NCBI RefSeq assembly: GCF_001411555.2
Contig: NC_049902.1
Location: forward strand, 14,532,237 to 14,596,236
Length of the DNA stretch: 64,000 nt
Direction: 5' to 3'
Source of the DNA: Juglans regia
Lineage: Eukaryota > Streptophyta > Magnoliopsida > Fagales > Juglandaceae
The position numbers and the translations under genes were made by a program. Below, in pieces: positions 1 to 10,469 of the stretch. The notes beneath the pieces are model-generated. The model was not told where the DNA came from. It ran no database searches and was given only the letters and a program-made list of their open reading frames with translations. Each line of letters begins with the position of its first letter. Position 1 is the first letter of the stretch.

Positions 1-1735
1 CATGCATTTCCCATCGCTCGAACGCAACTAATTCATGTCTTTCACTTATTTAGTGGCCATCATAACATGTGTGCATTGGTCCAATTGTCGTTGACCATAT
101 ATTACATATCATAACATGGGTGAACCACGTTTGGGTCCGTGGCACTGTATAACATATCATGACATGTAGTAAAACACGCTTGGATCCGTGTTATCACATA
201 ACCTATGGTGAAACATGCTTGAGTCCATGGCACTACATATCATAACTTGTGGTGAAACATGCTCGGGTCCGTGTCACCTCAAAACATAATAGCTTACATG
301 CGGTGGACCACGCTTGAGTCTGTGGCTTGCACATCCACCCATAGCATAAGGCCAATCTTATAGCTTGCTTGTCATTCATGTGTTTTCTTACTAACTTTCA
401 TAATACATGTGAACATGTTGATTTCATGAATGTACATGGCATGACATATTCTTGTGCATGGCATAACATTAAACATGCATATTATTATGAGTCTTATGCA
501 ACACAACATAACATGGACATGGCATAACATGATCTAAACATTACATGGCATACATGTGATTTTCATAACATATAATCCATTCTAACAACAATCCATATCA
601 GCATAGCATACATAATCTCCTTCACAAGCATATCATCGTAATTCATAGAAGTTCATGAAAAGGGGCTAACCTTGAATTGGCTCGTAGCGTAGCATAGATA
701 AACATCACATTTTTCATGCAAAAACAGAATATTAACAGTACACATAGAGTTATGATCATGCTATTGGATCCTACTTCATAGCTCGTTACCTATACGGGGA
801 ACTAGACATTACTAAATTTCTAGAAATCGTGTCGTAGCATTCTACTCCATTGAATACATATCATGGATTTTAATCTAACAAAATACTTAGCAACATACTG
901 AATTCCATAAATGCCAATATCATATAATTATTAAAAATAAGAATATCATATCTAGTCAGTCAAATATAATTTATTAGGGAATATATTTTATCTATTCCAT
1001 AAAATAACTGTGGGAATATGGGTTTCAGAAAATAGATTTAATAATGCTATAAGTTAATCATAATTTAATACCTAGCAACCTATGTTTAAATCCCTTAATA
1101 TCACTAAAACAATTTCTGTAAAATACAACCAAACCAGCCCAACACAAAACACGGCCAGCAAGACTCAGCCTAATTAAAGGGTGATTTGGGACATACTCAT
1201 AGACAAGCATGGGCTTCTCGGGTAGGTTGGGAAATATTTTTAATTGAAGAGGGTACTTGAGGAAAAAGGGCAGCAACGTAAATTTGTAATCACCAAGGTC
1301 TGAAGTCTGAACATGTATACTTTACAGAGGTTACAAGATATTTTGCTTAAAAGGATTACTATCAAAAGTTAACAATTAATAGTGGGCTGCAAAATGCCAT
1401 GTGCATGGGTTGATGGGTCTTTTTGAAATACTTTAAATCACTAGGCAGAAACCAAAAGCAAACTTAAAGGATTTAACCTGTGAAATACAAAGTGTTCATT
1501 TGAGAGGAAGGCCATGCGACGGACTCACTGAGAGAGAAGAAAGGTCCAGTGGCGGTGGTGAGTTGAGTTCGACGGTGGCAACTGGAGGGTCCCTCTGAAC
1601 GTGATGGTGAGACACAAGGAGAGGAGAATTAGTTTGGTGTTTCACACTGAGAATCGGCAAGGCAGAGAGAGGGAGTGGTCGGCGTGGCTTACCGAGGGAG
1701 GAGGGACGTGCATCTAAGTTCAGGAGGCTGGGTTG
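1..1735 (-). mobile_element. Truncated LTR of a long-LTR retrotransposon
   Basis: This stretch matches 60650-62653 in the same orientation. Shared landmarks are the Tourist-like CATG-rich tract, a tandem run of short hairpin repeats (about 110-330) and the block GGGGCTAACCTTGAATTGG near 664. Read on the minus strand that block gives AAG|GTTAGC, a splice-donor-like site that also occurs in the other long LTRs of the window. The purine-rich part at 1500-1735 resembles the transcribed leader of related LTRs. The low end lies outside the window and the high end meets a LINE fragment near 1740, so neither terminus nor a target duplication can be seen. Assignment rests on similarity to better-defined copies; the family name is unknown. 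Confidence 0.6.
105..330. repeat. Tandem hairpin repeats in LTR
   Basis: Five degenerate units of 40-55 bp each contain a 5-base arm, a loop of about 8 bases and a complementary arm. Examples are CCACG/CGTGG at 125-142 and AACACG/CGTGTT at 173-192. Between units, paired positions change together (C-G to A-T, C-G to T-A), so pairing is kept although sequence changes. Confidence 0.65.
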
Positions 1736-1744
1736 GCAGCTTCT

Positions 1745-2115
1745 GTGGTGGGGATTGATCTGATTTTCGAGTTAGATTTGATTGATTTACTGATGGCCGG
1801 TGGGGATTTTACGTGGTCCAATGGAAGGGCATGGTCTAGGCTTGACAGATTTATGGTTTCGGCTTCTTGGGAAGCTTGTTTTCCTGATTTGAGTCAGAAA
1901 AGGTTACCGAGAATTTGTTCTGATCATTATCCCATTATGTTGGACTGTGGGGGCATTATTAGAGGGCATAGATTTGAAATTTGAAAATATGTGGTTGGAG
2001 GAAGAGGGCTTTGTGGATAGGGTGAGGTTGTGGTGGTCTCCGTACCTTTTTTCTGGTATCCCGAGTTTTGTATTGGCTGGTAAACTCAAAGCTCTAAAAC
2101 AAGATTTGAACGATA
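1745..2115 (+). pseudogene. LINE endonuclease fragment (LINE D)
   Basis: Translation gives the C-terminal half of a plant L1-type apurinic-like endonuclease. It includes GGDFTWSNGRAWSRLDRF, then CSDHYPIML with the SDH catalytic signature, then a second frame reading [16 protein letters not shown] and [15 protein letters not shown]. The two parts are in different frames, overlapping near 1950-1984, so a frameshift separates them. There is no ORF1, reverse transcriptase or poly-A tail here. The fragment is cut at both sides: it abuts an LTR on the left and intron sequence of the DA2-like gene on the right. It is the only LINE piece in the window on the plus strand. Confidence 0.8.
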
Positions 2116-2465
2116 TTTCAGACTTGGCAATTCACATATATCTATTCTCTTGGCTTTTCCCAACCGGTACGTCACACTGGTACTTGTGCCTGATGCTTAC
2201 AACCTTTTATATTATGGCTTCACCTTGACCGGAAGTTTCTTGTGGGTACTTTTGAATATTAGTTGGCACTTCTAGCAAACATGAGTTAAACCTCATTCAA
2301 TATTTCTGATTATTAGATGTTCTGAATTGAATCTCTCATGTTTGGCGAATAGTTTTCATGGCAACTTTATAATTTATTATCAAATTCTGGAGTTGCAGGG
2401 ACGACGATTTTGACCTTGATCTTGAGGACATAATGGTCATGGAAGCAATTTGGCTTTCCATTCAG

Positions 2466-2890
2466 GTACATCGATTAAGTCAATTTTTGTATTCTGCTTC
2501 ATTTAATTAACTATTTGAGATATTGTTACTTTCAAAAATATTATTTTTTAAACAATTTTTTAAAAGTAAATAATTGATAAGTCCTTTCTTTTAAGTAAAT
2601 AATTTGAGAACTAAGTACACATGATATGAGCTAGATGGATCTTTAAAGAATTACAATTGGAATATCGGAATGTCCAAAAACTAAAGGAGAGATAGGTAAT
2701 GGACATTGCCTACATTATTCATCCAGTCAAACAAAGATTTCAAAACAGTTTCAATTTGTAGTCTTGAGATATGAAAACCTCATTATATTACTCTTTTTTT
2801 TATAAGTAAGAAAAAAACCATCCTTTGTTTGTATATGGAGACTTGTATACTTAACAAATCAAAATGCTACAAACTTGTTTTGGTTTTGTT
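2466..2890. other. Intron sequence, no element recognised
   Basis: This is the AT-rich start of the large intron of the DA2-like pseudogene. It contains a consensus donor at its left edge and short A/T runs. No coding or repeat structure was recognised. Confidence 0.4.
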
Positions 2891-2894
2891 GATA

Positions 2895-4165
2895 CGACCT
2901 GCGAACCCAACCCGCAATAATAAGGTTACGATTGGACACAATTGGGTTTAGGTCAATTCGGGTCAACCCAACTAATTAATCGGTTCATGTTGGGTCAACC
3001 TGCAAGTTCACAGGTTGACCCGAGTGACCTAATTATCCAAAAAAAAAAAAAAGTCATTTGGCTCGGCTCACCCGGGTCAACCTGTGACCCAAATGACCCA
3101 CTAGATTTCTTTTTTGTTAGATATTAAGTTTTAGATTGAGAAATATAGCTAGGGGTGTAACCGGTCCGGTCCGGTTTTGGATAAAATCTAGGACCGAACT
3201 GGTATGTACCGGTTTTGTATTTTTCAAAACCGATTACCATCTTAAACCGGTACTTCCGGTTTTACCGGTTTCCGGTCCTGTCCGGTCCGGTTTTCCGATT
3301 TTTTTAAAATATAAATTTCACAATTTGTCATTAAAAATTTGTTTATAAAAAAAAAATTAATTTAAAAAAAACTGTTTTATACTTTTATTAATATATTAGA
3401 CTATGTAATAGTATTAATATTAGACTATTGGTATAGTTATAAGTTATATATTAGTATTAGTTATAAACTTTTAGTGATTTAGTATTAACATTTTATGTAA
3501 TAATTTATAAATTATAATAAGAAATTATTTCATATATGAATATATATGTTATATATAAAATTTCACATAAAAATTTATAATTATACATTATGTATAAAAC
3601 TTATATATATTAATATTTAATATATATAAAATATTTTGTATAAAACTTATATATAAAAATATTATTTTTTATTTTTTTTAATCAACCGGTCCGGTCCGGT
3701 TCGGTCCGGTCCAAAAAATCCCCGGAACCGGAACCGGACCGGAACCGGCCGGTTTTTACGTTTTAAAAACCGGTTCCGGACCGGACCGGTTCAAAACCGG
3801 TAAAACCGATCCGGTTCGGTCCGGTCCGGTCCGGTTTTCCGGTTTGAATTTAATCCCCTAAATATAGCATTAAAAAGTTTTTTGAATTTACACCCCTAAA
3901 TATAGCATTAAAAAGTTTTTTATAATATAGCGTTTACCTTGTTATCCAACAATAGGAATGATAAATATTTGTGAATATTATTTTTTTATCCTTTTTTCTT
4001 GGGTCAAATGGGTCGACACAACATGACTGGGATAAAGAAACAAGTCAAATGGGTTGTGCCGGGTCAACCTTTAAAACTTGGGTTTGGGTCGGGGTGATTG
4101 ACCCATTCAATTATTCGCGTTGGCTAAAAAATTATCCCAATGACCTGACCCGTTTAATAGCGCTA
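2895..4165. repeat. GGGTCAACC-rich repeat split by a hAT MITE
   Basis: 2895-3100 and 3995-4165 are both dense in GGGTCAACC/GGTTGACCC and GACCCA/TGGGTC words and flank the hAT MITE described separately. They look like two halves of one older non-autonomous element into which the MITE inserted. Clear terminal inverted repeats and a target duplication were not found, so the class is unknown. Confidence 0.4.
3150..3898. mobile_element. hAT-type MITE with CCGGTCCGGT subterminal repeats
   Basis: The left terminus is TAGGGGTGTAA at 3150 and the right terminus TTACACCCCTA ends at 3898. These are perfect 11 bp inverted repeats. Both are flanked by the 8 bp duplication AATATAGC (3142-3149 and 3899-3906), the target length typical of hAT elements. 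Subterminal tracts are packed with CCGGTCCGG words (3160-3300 and 3680-3850), giving near-palindromic ends; the centre is AT-rich and non-coding. A second, diverged right end (TTAATCCCCTA) stops at 3860 and is also followed by AATATAGC, so the terminal 38 bp is duplicated in tandem. Confidence 0.8.
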
Positions 4166-4856
4166 TGTTGGACTGCTCGAGTGCCTCTAAAGGAGCTTAG
4201 TTACTGCAGCAATTATTGATTTGCTCTAAGAATTGATTTTTTGTTCACTCATTTTAGTCAATCTATATCCAGTTGACTTTATTATTTTATTCTGTGTTTC
4301 TCATGTATAAACTGCTGTAGTCAGGCAATACCACTTTACTTGATTAATAAAGTTTTCGGTGATAAAAAAATTGAATTGATTGCTTGAACATGATGTTGAG
4401 AAGTTCTTATATGTTGCAATTAAGAGTAATCGCTCATTCATATTTTTGAAGTAAACTAGTGTGGAATGCTCTACGAACAACCTGAATGGAGCATAGAAAC
4501 TTGGAATTACATTTGGATTAGCTACTATTTCTCCTTGGACAGAGTGTTGATTCTATGGGTCAAACAGTAGTTTGATATTTTCAGAAGTTTGTTTGGTGGA
4601 TATGATCTTTGATGTCGGTATTCCTCTTTTTATTCAGTGTTCCTCATTCTGTGTTGCATATAAGGATGCCCATCGGAAGTTTATAGGTACTGTGTAGAGA
4701 GGTTTGCATGGTATTCTTTCATGGTGAAACTTAGGTTAGTAATCTTGGGCTGTAGTGGTCTCTAAAATTTGATAAGTGAATCTTCATTGCAGAAAACCCA
4801 AAAATTTGAGTCAATATAAATTTTTTAATAATTATAAAATTATGAGTCATGTCTTA

Positions 4857-5218
4857 GGGCATGTTTGGACACTTCGAGAATTCTCAAAACTTTTCATAAT
4901 TTCATTCACAAACATCACTCAAAAACAATAAAACACTTTTCAATCTCAAATTTTCAACTATTTCATCTAATCATTATTCAAACACAAAAATCATTACAAC
5001 TTTTTACAAACATCAAAACAAAACACAACAATCAAAACTTCTACAAACTTCAAAATAAAAATTATATTAAAAAATTATATTCAAACACTTTTTTAACTTA
5101 ATAAAATCTTTATTCAATTTTTTCTCCCCTTTCCCAAAACCCAATAAAACATCTTTACTCAAATTATTTCACTATTATTCACAAAATTCTGAAATACTCC
5201 AAGTGTCCAAACATGCCC
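4857..5218. mobile_element. Tourist-like MITE (PIF/Harbinger type)
   Basis: The 362 bp element begins GGGCATGTTTGGACACTT and ends with its exact reverse complement. It is flanked by TTA at 4854-4856 and 5219-5221, the 3 bp target duplication of PIF/Harbinger MITEs. The interior is AT-rich, strongly A-biased on the plus strand and non-coding. It lies in the intron of the DA2-like pseudogene. Confidence 0.85.
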
Positions 5219-5305
5219 TTACTCTTTGGTTATAGCTGTTCAGTCGTTGCGTTCTTTCCTTTGTTGAATGATTGGTTGAGGAACAACAGATAATAAAAAC
5301 TAAAA

Positions 5306-5718
5306 TCTAACGCCCCAAGGAAGGCCCAAGTCATATCTGGGTCTACATTCCAAAAGAATTAGTCAATGATACAATTAGAATTCCATTGAAATCATTATAA
5401 AGAGCAAGAACTTCTCATTCCCAAGCAACGACATCACCTACCCGTATTACATATCAGTCAATATGGCGTATCACAACATCGTAGGTGGCATGGCTCAAGT
5501 CCCACATTTCTGGTTGAGATAGTCTCTGATACCATTTGTAATGTCCAAAAAAAAAGCCCAAGTCACATTTGGGTCTATACTCCAAAATAACTAGTCAATG
5601 ATACAATTGGAGTCACATTGGAACCGTTATAAAGAACAAGAACTTTTCATTCTTAAGCAATGTGGGATCTCATACACCATCTACCCTTATAATTTATCGG
5701 TCAATATGGGGTATCATA
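5306..5718 (-). mobile_element. TRIM (terminal-repeat retrotransposon in miniature)
   Basis: Two direct repeats, 5306-5475 (170 bp) and 5537-5718 (182 bp), flank a 61 bp internal segment. They share GCCCAAGTCA, GTCAATGATACAATT and AAGAACTT blocks. Immediately inside the right LTR, on the minus strand, is TGGTATCAGAG (5524-5534), the standard primer-binding site complementary to initiator tRNA-Met, which fixes the orientation as minus. A perfect 5 bp duplication TAAAA flanks the element (5301-5305, 5719-5723). There is no coding capacity, as expected for TRIMs. The two LTRs have diverged noticeably, so the insertion is not recent. Confidence 0.88.
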
Positions 5719-6324
5719 TAAAAGCTGGATTTAAAGAGTGCAACTATTTATGTCATATACCAGTTATGGTTGTTCCCTTGTAAAACATGCAAAGTTTCGT
5801 TTTGAACTTTTTTCTTGTTAGTTAGGAATGCCATTTTCCTCTCTAGTTTCTCTGCATGTGAGCCACGTATCTGTCTCATACTTTTTAAAGGTGCCGTCCC
5901 ATGTACTGTATAATTTTCCCTTTCAATTTTGTAATCAAATATTTAAATTACGGTGTTAATGATTGTCTTCATCTAATCTTCTCATCATGGAGTTTGACTG
6001 GCTTTTAACATTCACTGAGAGCAGCTTGTGATACACAGAATTTCCCAACTACATGTAAAGAGTATACCAATGCAAAGGCTAAGGCTATATAACTACCTCT
6101 TCAATTTGCCTAGCTTAGAATTTTAAGACCTTGTATGTGTTGTAATTATGTAGTTTTGAATGCAAACATAGTATTTCCTTTCATGATTTGGCGTAGCCAC
6201 TGTTGTTAGTTCTCAATCGATCTTTCTTTCTAATTTGAAGTTGGTCTTTTGGCTTCTCTAGTTTTGCTGATTAACCCCAGCTGACCCACAATTCCTTTGA
6301 ATTGTACTAAAATGATTTTTACAG
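5719..6324. other. Intron remainder, nothing recognised
   Basis: AT-rich intron sequence lies between the TRIM and the final exon of the DA2-like pseudogene. It ends in an ordinary acceptor (TTTTTACAG). I see no element in it. Confidence 0.4.
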
Positions 6325-6898
6325 GAGAACAGCAGACAGAGAAATCCAGCCGATGGTGATTTTCATTCTGAGCAATATGCCATCAGAGGCTATGTCTCGC
6401 CTTCCTTGGGTCCACCAGCTGGATCATCATCTTCCCCTTCAGGGGGTCTTGCTTGTGCCATAGCTGCCCTTGCTGAGCGTCAGCAAATAGGTGGAGAATC
6501 TTCTATTAATCCCGACAGAAGTATGCCAGCGTGCAATATGCTTCCACAAGCTGGCAGGTTTTACAACCGGGTGGAGAGAGAGAGAGAATTACCAAACTGC
6601 AGAGTGCGCAACAGAATGTTCAACTGATGGTAGGATGATTTTGACAAGGGATGATGGAGAATGTTATGGGGACCGTGGATCAGATGTTGCTGTAGCGGGC
6701 ACCAGTTATGCAAGCTCAGATGCCGCAGAAGATTCTTCTGCATTGCCACTTCCTGATGAAATCGAGGACAACCTTCAAAATGCCACTGAGCCCATTGTTC
6801 CTGAGAGTTTTGAGGAACAGATGATGCTGGCTATGGCAGTGTCTTTGGCTGAAGCACAAGCTATAACTAGTGGACCTGGAGTTTCCTGGCAGTCGTAG

Positions 6899-7260
6899 TT
6901 CTACGTCTACCTACTAGTGATAGTCTTTATAAAACAGATGTTGCTGGCCATGGCTGTTTAGCTAGCCAAGACTCGAGCTTAGGACCTGAGTGCCCAAGGA
7001 GCAGCATGAAACTTGTTCGAGTATATCAAGATAGCGATTATTCTCTTCCCCCCCATACACTTTTCTTGCCATACACAAATGTGAAGGGAAAACAGATTGT
7101 TTTAGTGAATGAAAGGTTTGCTGGTTTATGCTATGGTCGTACCCCCCCCCCCCCCCACAAAAAAAAAATTTCTAGTCTTGTAATTTTATTTCTTGTTTGA
7201 AAACCGCCCTGAAAGTTGCTTTAATTAGTTCACTTGTTCTTGATTGTGTATTTATCGTTT
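6899..7260 (+). other. 3' untranslated region of the DA2-like pseudogene
   Basis: The stretch downstream of the TAG at 6896 contains a degenerate second copy of the last-exon segment at about 6935-6995. It also has a C15-16 run at 7142-7156 followed by an A run. The 3' limit is not determined. Confidence 0.4.
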
Positions 7261-7264
7261 CAAC

Positions 7265-7850
7265 AGCGTAATTAGGGACCTTCCTCACTTACCTATTCTA
7301 TATATAACTCGTTCCAAGGTTGGTGTGGTGTAGGAAGTATGTCACAGCATTTAATGCAGTAGCCCCTTGGCTTCTGGGTTAGCCTGGTCTGACACAGGAA
7401 TGTTACCTAAGAGGGCAATTTGCCTTATTAAATGCGATAATCCTTTCTGATTCCGAGTTACCATTTTGACCTGACTTGATCCTTGACTCATCCAGTTGGA
7501 GTATGTTGGCCGGCTTCGAAGGCGCCTCTTCCTCCTGCGATACTCCGGTGGGGTGCAACTGAATGGTCATCTCGATACGCTATTTCTTTCTTGACAGGCC
7601 GACTCTCCCACAAGAGAAGGGCCCTTTGTAGCCTGCCACTTGCTCTCCCTTAATGCGTACAGGGTCTCTAACCTAGTTGGGTAATACTGCAAGTTAGTCG
7701 GCCCAATGGGGCTAGGCCCTTTCTCTGAGGTGGGAATTGGGCCTAACATTAGATATCCTTACGTCCCTATGAAGCCTGAGTCTAACTGCTCTACAGGAAA
7801 CGCACCAGTATTGTATTGAGAATACTTTATAGAAAACACTTTTTCTTGTT
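7265..7850 (-). mobile_element. LTR-like remnant, family unknown
   Basis: This block is GC-richer than its surroundings. On the minus strand it has the look of an LTR U3/R: ATTAAATGC words, then a TATATATAG box near 7310. A possible TG start (TGTTAGGCCCAATTC, minus) lies at about 7749. No matching second terminus or target duplication was found. It could instead be another non-autonomous element. Confidence 0.3.
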
Positions 7851-8220
7851 TGGTGTGTATAATCTTTTGTCTACTGCAACTTTTATAACAGATGTAGTAA
7901 TAATCATAATTTTAAATTTCGTTCCGTTCTAGTCGAAATGGTCGGAACTTTCCATTCTGGTGTAGTACTCGGCACACTATACATTCTTGTTCAATTTCGT
8001 TCCAAATTTCGGTCCATTTTGGCCATTACTGCCAATTTTGGTTATTCCAGCTAGATTTTGCATTTCAAACTCCTTTCCATTCCAGACTTTTAATGGCAAT
8101 TTTGTAATTTTTTTGAGTTTTGATAACATTTTTGTAAATTTTAAATCTAGATGGCATTTATATAATTTTAAAATCTAAAAAGAATTTATATAATTTTATT
8201 TCTTTTGTAACCTTAAATAT

Positions 8221-8264
<44 letters not shown>

Positions 8265-8526
8265 AATCTCATTGTTTTTAATAATTTCTTAGCTCTTTTT
8301 TTTTTTTTGGTGTCTCAACTCAACTCAAGTTTGTAATTTTTTTAATATTATCTTTTAAGACAATTATTTCTACATTTTCTTAATGTCTTAATGTTTTCAA
8401 CTCATATTAATTTTATAAATCTTCTGTTATTATACACATACACACAAATACATACATGATACACACTGACATATATATTTATTAATTATCAATACACACA
8501 CACATATAAATATGTATATATATATA

Positions 8527-8573
<47 letters not shown>

Positions 8574-8617
8574 CTAACCCCAAATGGTACTCTGGAACGC
8601 ACTGTACTAAAATATCA
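7851..8617. other. AT-rich intergenic DNA with microsatellites
   Basis: No gene was seen. The region contains a (TC)n tract at about 8223-8263 and a (TA)n tract at about 8516-8571. A segment rich in TTCCATT and TTTCGTTCC words at 7918-8090 may be a degraded MITE. Confidence 0.4.
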
Positions 8618-9223
8618 CGTTCCAATACTTAAACCTGCATTAACGGAATTTAAAATATTGGCATTAATTCTTTAACTTATACTTTTATGATAAAACTTTT
8701 ATACATTAAAAGGACTAAAGACAAAATAAGTCTGTGTTTTGTCTTAAAGTCAAATAGCACTTTGTGCATTTTTAATTGATCTTTTTACCCTGCTTTTAAA
8801 ATCGATCTAGTTAGTTCTTCCATTAGACATTAAACTATTGACTATACTAATGTGGTGCCACATGACATTTCCCGAGATAAAAAATTGAAACAAAAATTTT
8901 GAAAATATAAAAAGAAAATCAAATTTAAAAAAGCATGTTAAAAATAAAAATTCCAAAAGAAAAAAATTCAAAAATCTCATAAATATTATAACTTTAAATA
9001 ATTAAGATATAAATATAAAAAATTACCAAGTAAAAATTTAAAAGATTGGAATTCGATTTTTGGAATTTTGAAAGTTGAACCAACATCTAAAAAAGAAGGC
9101 TTTGACTTTTTATTGACTGAGAAATGGTTTTCATTAACCGACTAGCGCAATCAATTATCAGAACACAAAGAAAACAAATTGTTTTACAGTGAAACAAATG
9201 GAGCCTAAGCTGGTGCTACTACC

Positions 9224-9445
9224 TTTTTTTTTTTTTAAATAAAACTATCTTCATTGATCACTTTGTATTAGTCATTACAATAACTCTCACTCTCTACAAT
9301 TCTTTGAATACAATCAGGTATATCTTCTATCCAAATCAATTCATTACAATAACTCTCACTCTCTACAATTCTTTGAATACAATCAGGTATACCTTTTTTT
9401 TTTTTAAATAAAACTATCTTCATTGATCACTTTGTATTAGTCATT
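9224..9445 (-). repeat. Duplicated 3' tail of LINE A
   Basis: The terminal segment (poly-T, AAATAAAACTATCTTCATTG and about 100 bp more) occurs at 9221 and again at 9391, period 170 bp. An inner piece starting CATTACAATAACTCTCAC occurs at 9273, 9342 and 9442. LINE B has a single copy. Confidence 0.8.
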
Positions 9446-10183
9446 ACAATAACTCTCACTCTCTACAATTCTTTGAATACAATCATGTATATCTTCTATC
9501 CAAATCAATTCAGACTGCAATGATAAACTTTCTTTCGCTAATGTATGTGCTGCCCCATTATTTGTTCTATGAGTAAACTGTACTATCCAATCTGTCCTAT
9601 GCTTTAGTAACTGTTTCATGCCTTCAATTAAACTTCCATAGAATGATAAATCTTCACTTGCATTGTTAACAGTTTTGATGAACACTTGAGCATCACCCTT
9701 GAACAATACCTTATCAAAACTTAGTTCTCTGCATACGTCCAGTGCCTTTCGCAGAGCATGAGCTTCAGCAACAACAGGCTGGTCAACATCATACTTCTGT
9801 CCCTCCACAGCTATTAACATTTCCCCATCTTCATCTCCAATTACAACCCCTATGCCCACCTTCATTTCCTTCTTATCTATTGTTGCATCCCAGTTGGATT
9901 TTACATAGCCTGGTCTTGGTTTTTCCCACCTTATAGTTTTGCTACAACTCTCATCATTCATTCTCAAACTTGCCTTATCAGTATGTTGAGCTTGTTGATA
10001 TTCTGTCATATCATGTTTAGCAATTCTTCTTACTTGGCTTGGAGATTTGAACTTGTCTTCGAAAATGCTCTCATTTCTTCTTAGCCATAGGCCCCTCATC
10101 ACAATAGCTACCTCCTCTAGTTTTGAACCGTTCAGTTTTTCTATAAGTTTTTCCCATAGCAGATCAGACACTTCAATCTTCAT
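9437..10183 (-). CDS. LINE A ORF2 C-terminal part: RNase H domain
   Basis: The 248-codon open frame carries a plant LINE RNase H (reverse transcriptase-like RVT_3) domain at about residues 95-235. Visible candidate acidic positions are the Asp in NWDATIDKK, the Glu in VAEAHALRKAL and the Asp in FKGDAQVF, followed by FTHRTNNGAAHTLAKESL with the usual His. The domain degrades the RNA strand of the RNA-DNA hybrid during retrotransposition. It looks well preserved on its own, but upstream ORF2 is broken, so no full product is expected. A near-identical copy exists in LINE B (18130-18860). Confidence 0.85.
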   Translation of the reverse strand: MKIEVSDLLWEKLIEKLNGSKLEEVAIVMRGLWLRRNESIFEDKFKSPSQVRRIAKHDMTEYQQAQHTDKASLRMNDESCSKTIRWEKPRPGYVKSNWDATIDKKEMKVGIGVVIGDEDGEMLIAVEGQKYDVDQPVVAEAHALRKALDVCRELSFDKVLFKGDAQVFIKTVNNASEDLSFYGSLIEGMKQLLKHRTDWIVQFTHRTNNGAAHTLAKESLSLQSELIWIEDIHDCIQRIVESESYCND

Positions 10184-10434
10184 CTTCTACATTTACTCAA
10201 TGACTCTGACCGCACATCACAAGTTGCAAGGCATTGCCAAACCACATGCATAATGGTTTCCTCATCTCTTTTACAAATGGGGCATTAGGGATTGTCTGTT
10301 ATTTTCTTCATAAAAAGATTTTTCCTGGTAGCTAGGAACTCATTGACAAATTTTCAAAGAAAAAGCTTAACTTTCCTTGGAACATTCATTTTCCATATGC
10401 TTTCCCAGCTTTTATCCCTCTCTAGATGCCTTGA
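10184..10434 (-). pseudogene. LINE A zinc-binding (zf-RVT) segment
   Basis: In shifting frames this reads MNVPRKVKLFL, then CPICKRDEETIMHVVWQC, the CX2C...HX4C-like zinc-binding module between RT and RNase H in plant LINEs. It contains internal stops. It is nearly identical to 18871-19119 of LINE B. Confidence 0.7.
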
Positions 10435-10469
10435 GGGGATTGCACCTTGTATGAACTAGGACATGGGAG

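Larger units (their letters stand above)
2399..6898 (+). pseudogene. DA2L: 3' end of a DA2-like RING E3 ubiquitin ligase gene, truncated and frameshifted
   Basis: Two exons are visible. Exon 2399-2465 follows an acceptor (TTGCAG) and precedes a GT donor; it encodes 22 residues ending DLEDIMVMEAIWLSIQ. Exon 6325-6898 continues in phase with ENSRQRNPADGDFHSEQY and contains GGLACAIAALAERQQIGGES and SFEEQMMLAMAVSLAEAQA before TAG at 6896. This matches, from memory of the family, the conserved C-terminal part of plant DA2/DA2L proteins, RING-type ligases that limit organ and seed size. Both EDIMVMEAIWLS and EEQMMLAMAVSL resemble ubiquitin-interacting motifs (inference). A (GA)n run at 6574-6587 shifts the frame by +1: the original frame stops at 6627 and the remainder is read in the next frame. 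The exons encoding the RING domain are absent; the upstream side is TE sequence. The intron is 3,859 bp. Most likely a decayed partial copy. Confidence 0.8.
8618..10434. repeat. Direct repeat copy 1: LINE flank plus LINE 3' end
   Basis: This segment is repeated in the same orientation at 17484-19119. It consists of about 605 bp of AT-rich non-LINE DNA followed by the 3' kilobase of a LINE. Aligned by eye, the copies differ by scattered substitutions and small gaps, perhaps 5%. Copy 1 is longer mainly because of a tail duplication at 9224-9390. Similarity stops abruptly at CCTTGA (10434), in the middle of LINE ORF2. Confidence 0.8.

Noticed and set aside
105..330. CRISPR-like regular repeats
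   Set aside because: Units are degenerate, spacing is irregular and the context is a plant LTR; no cas genes.
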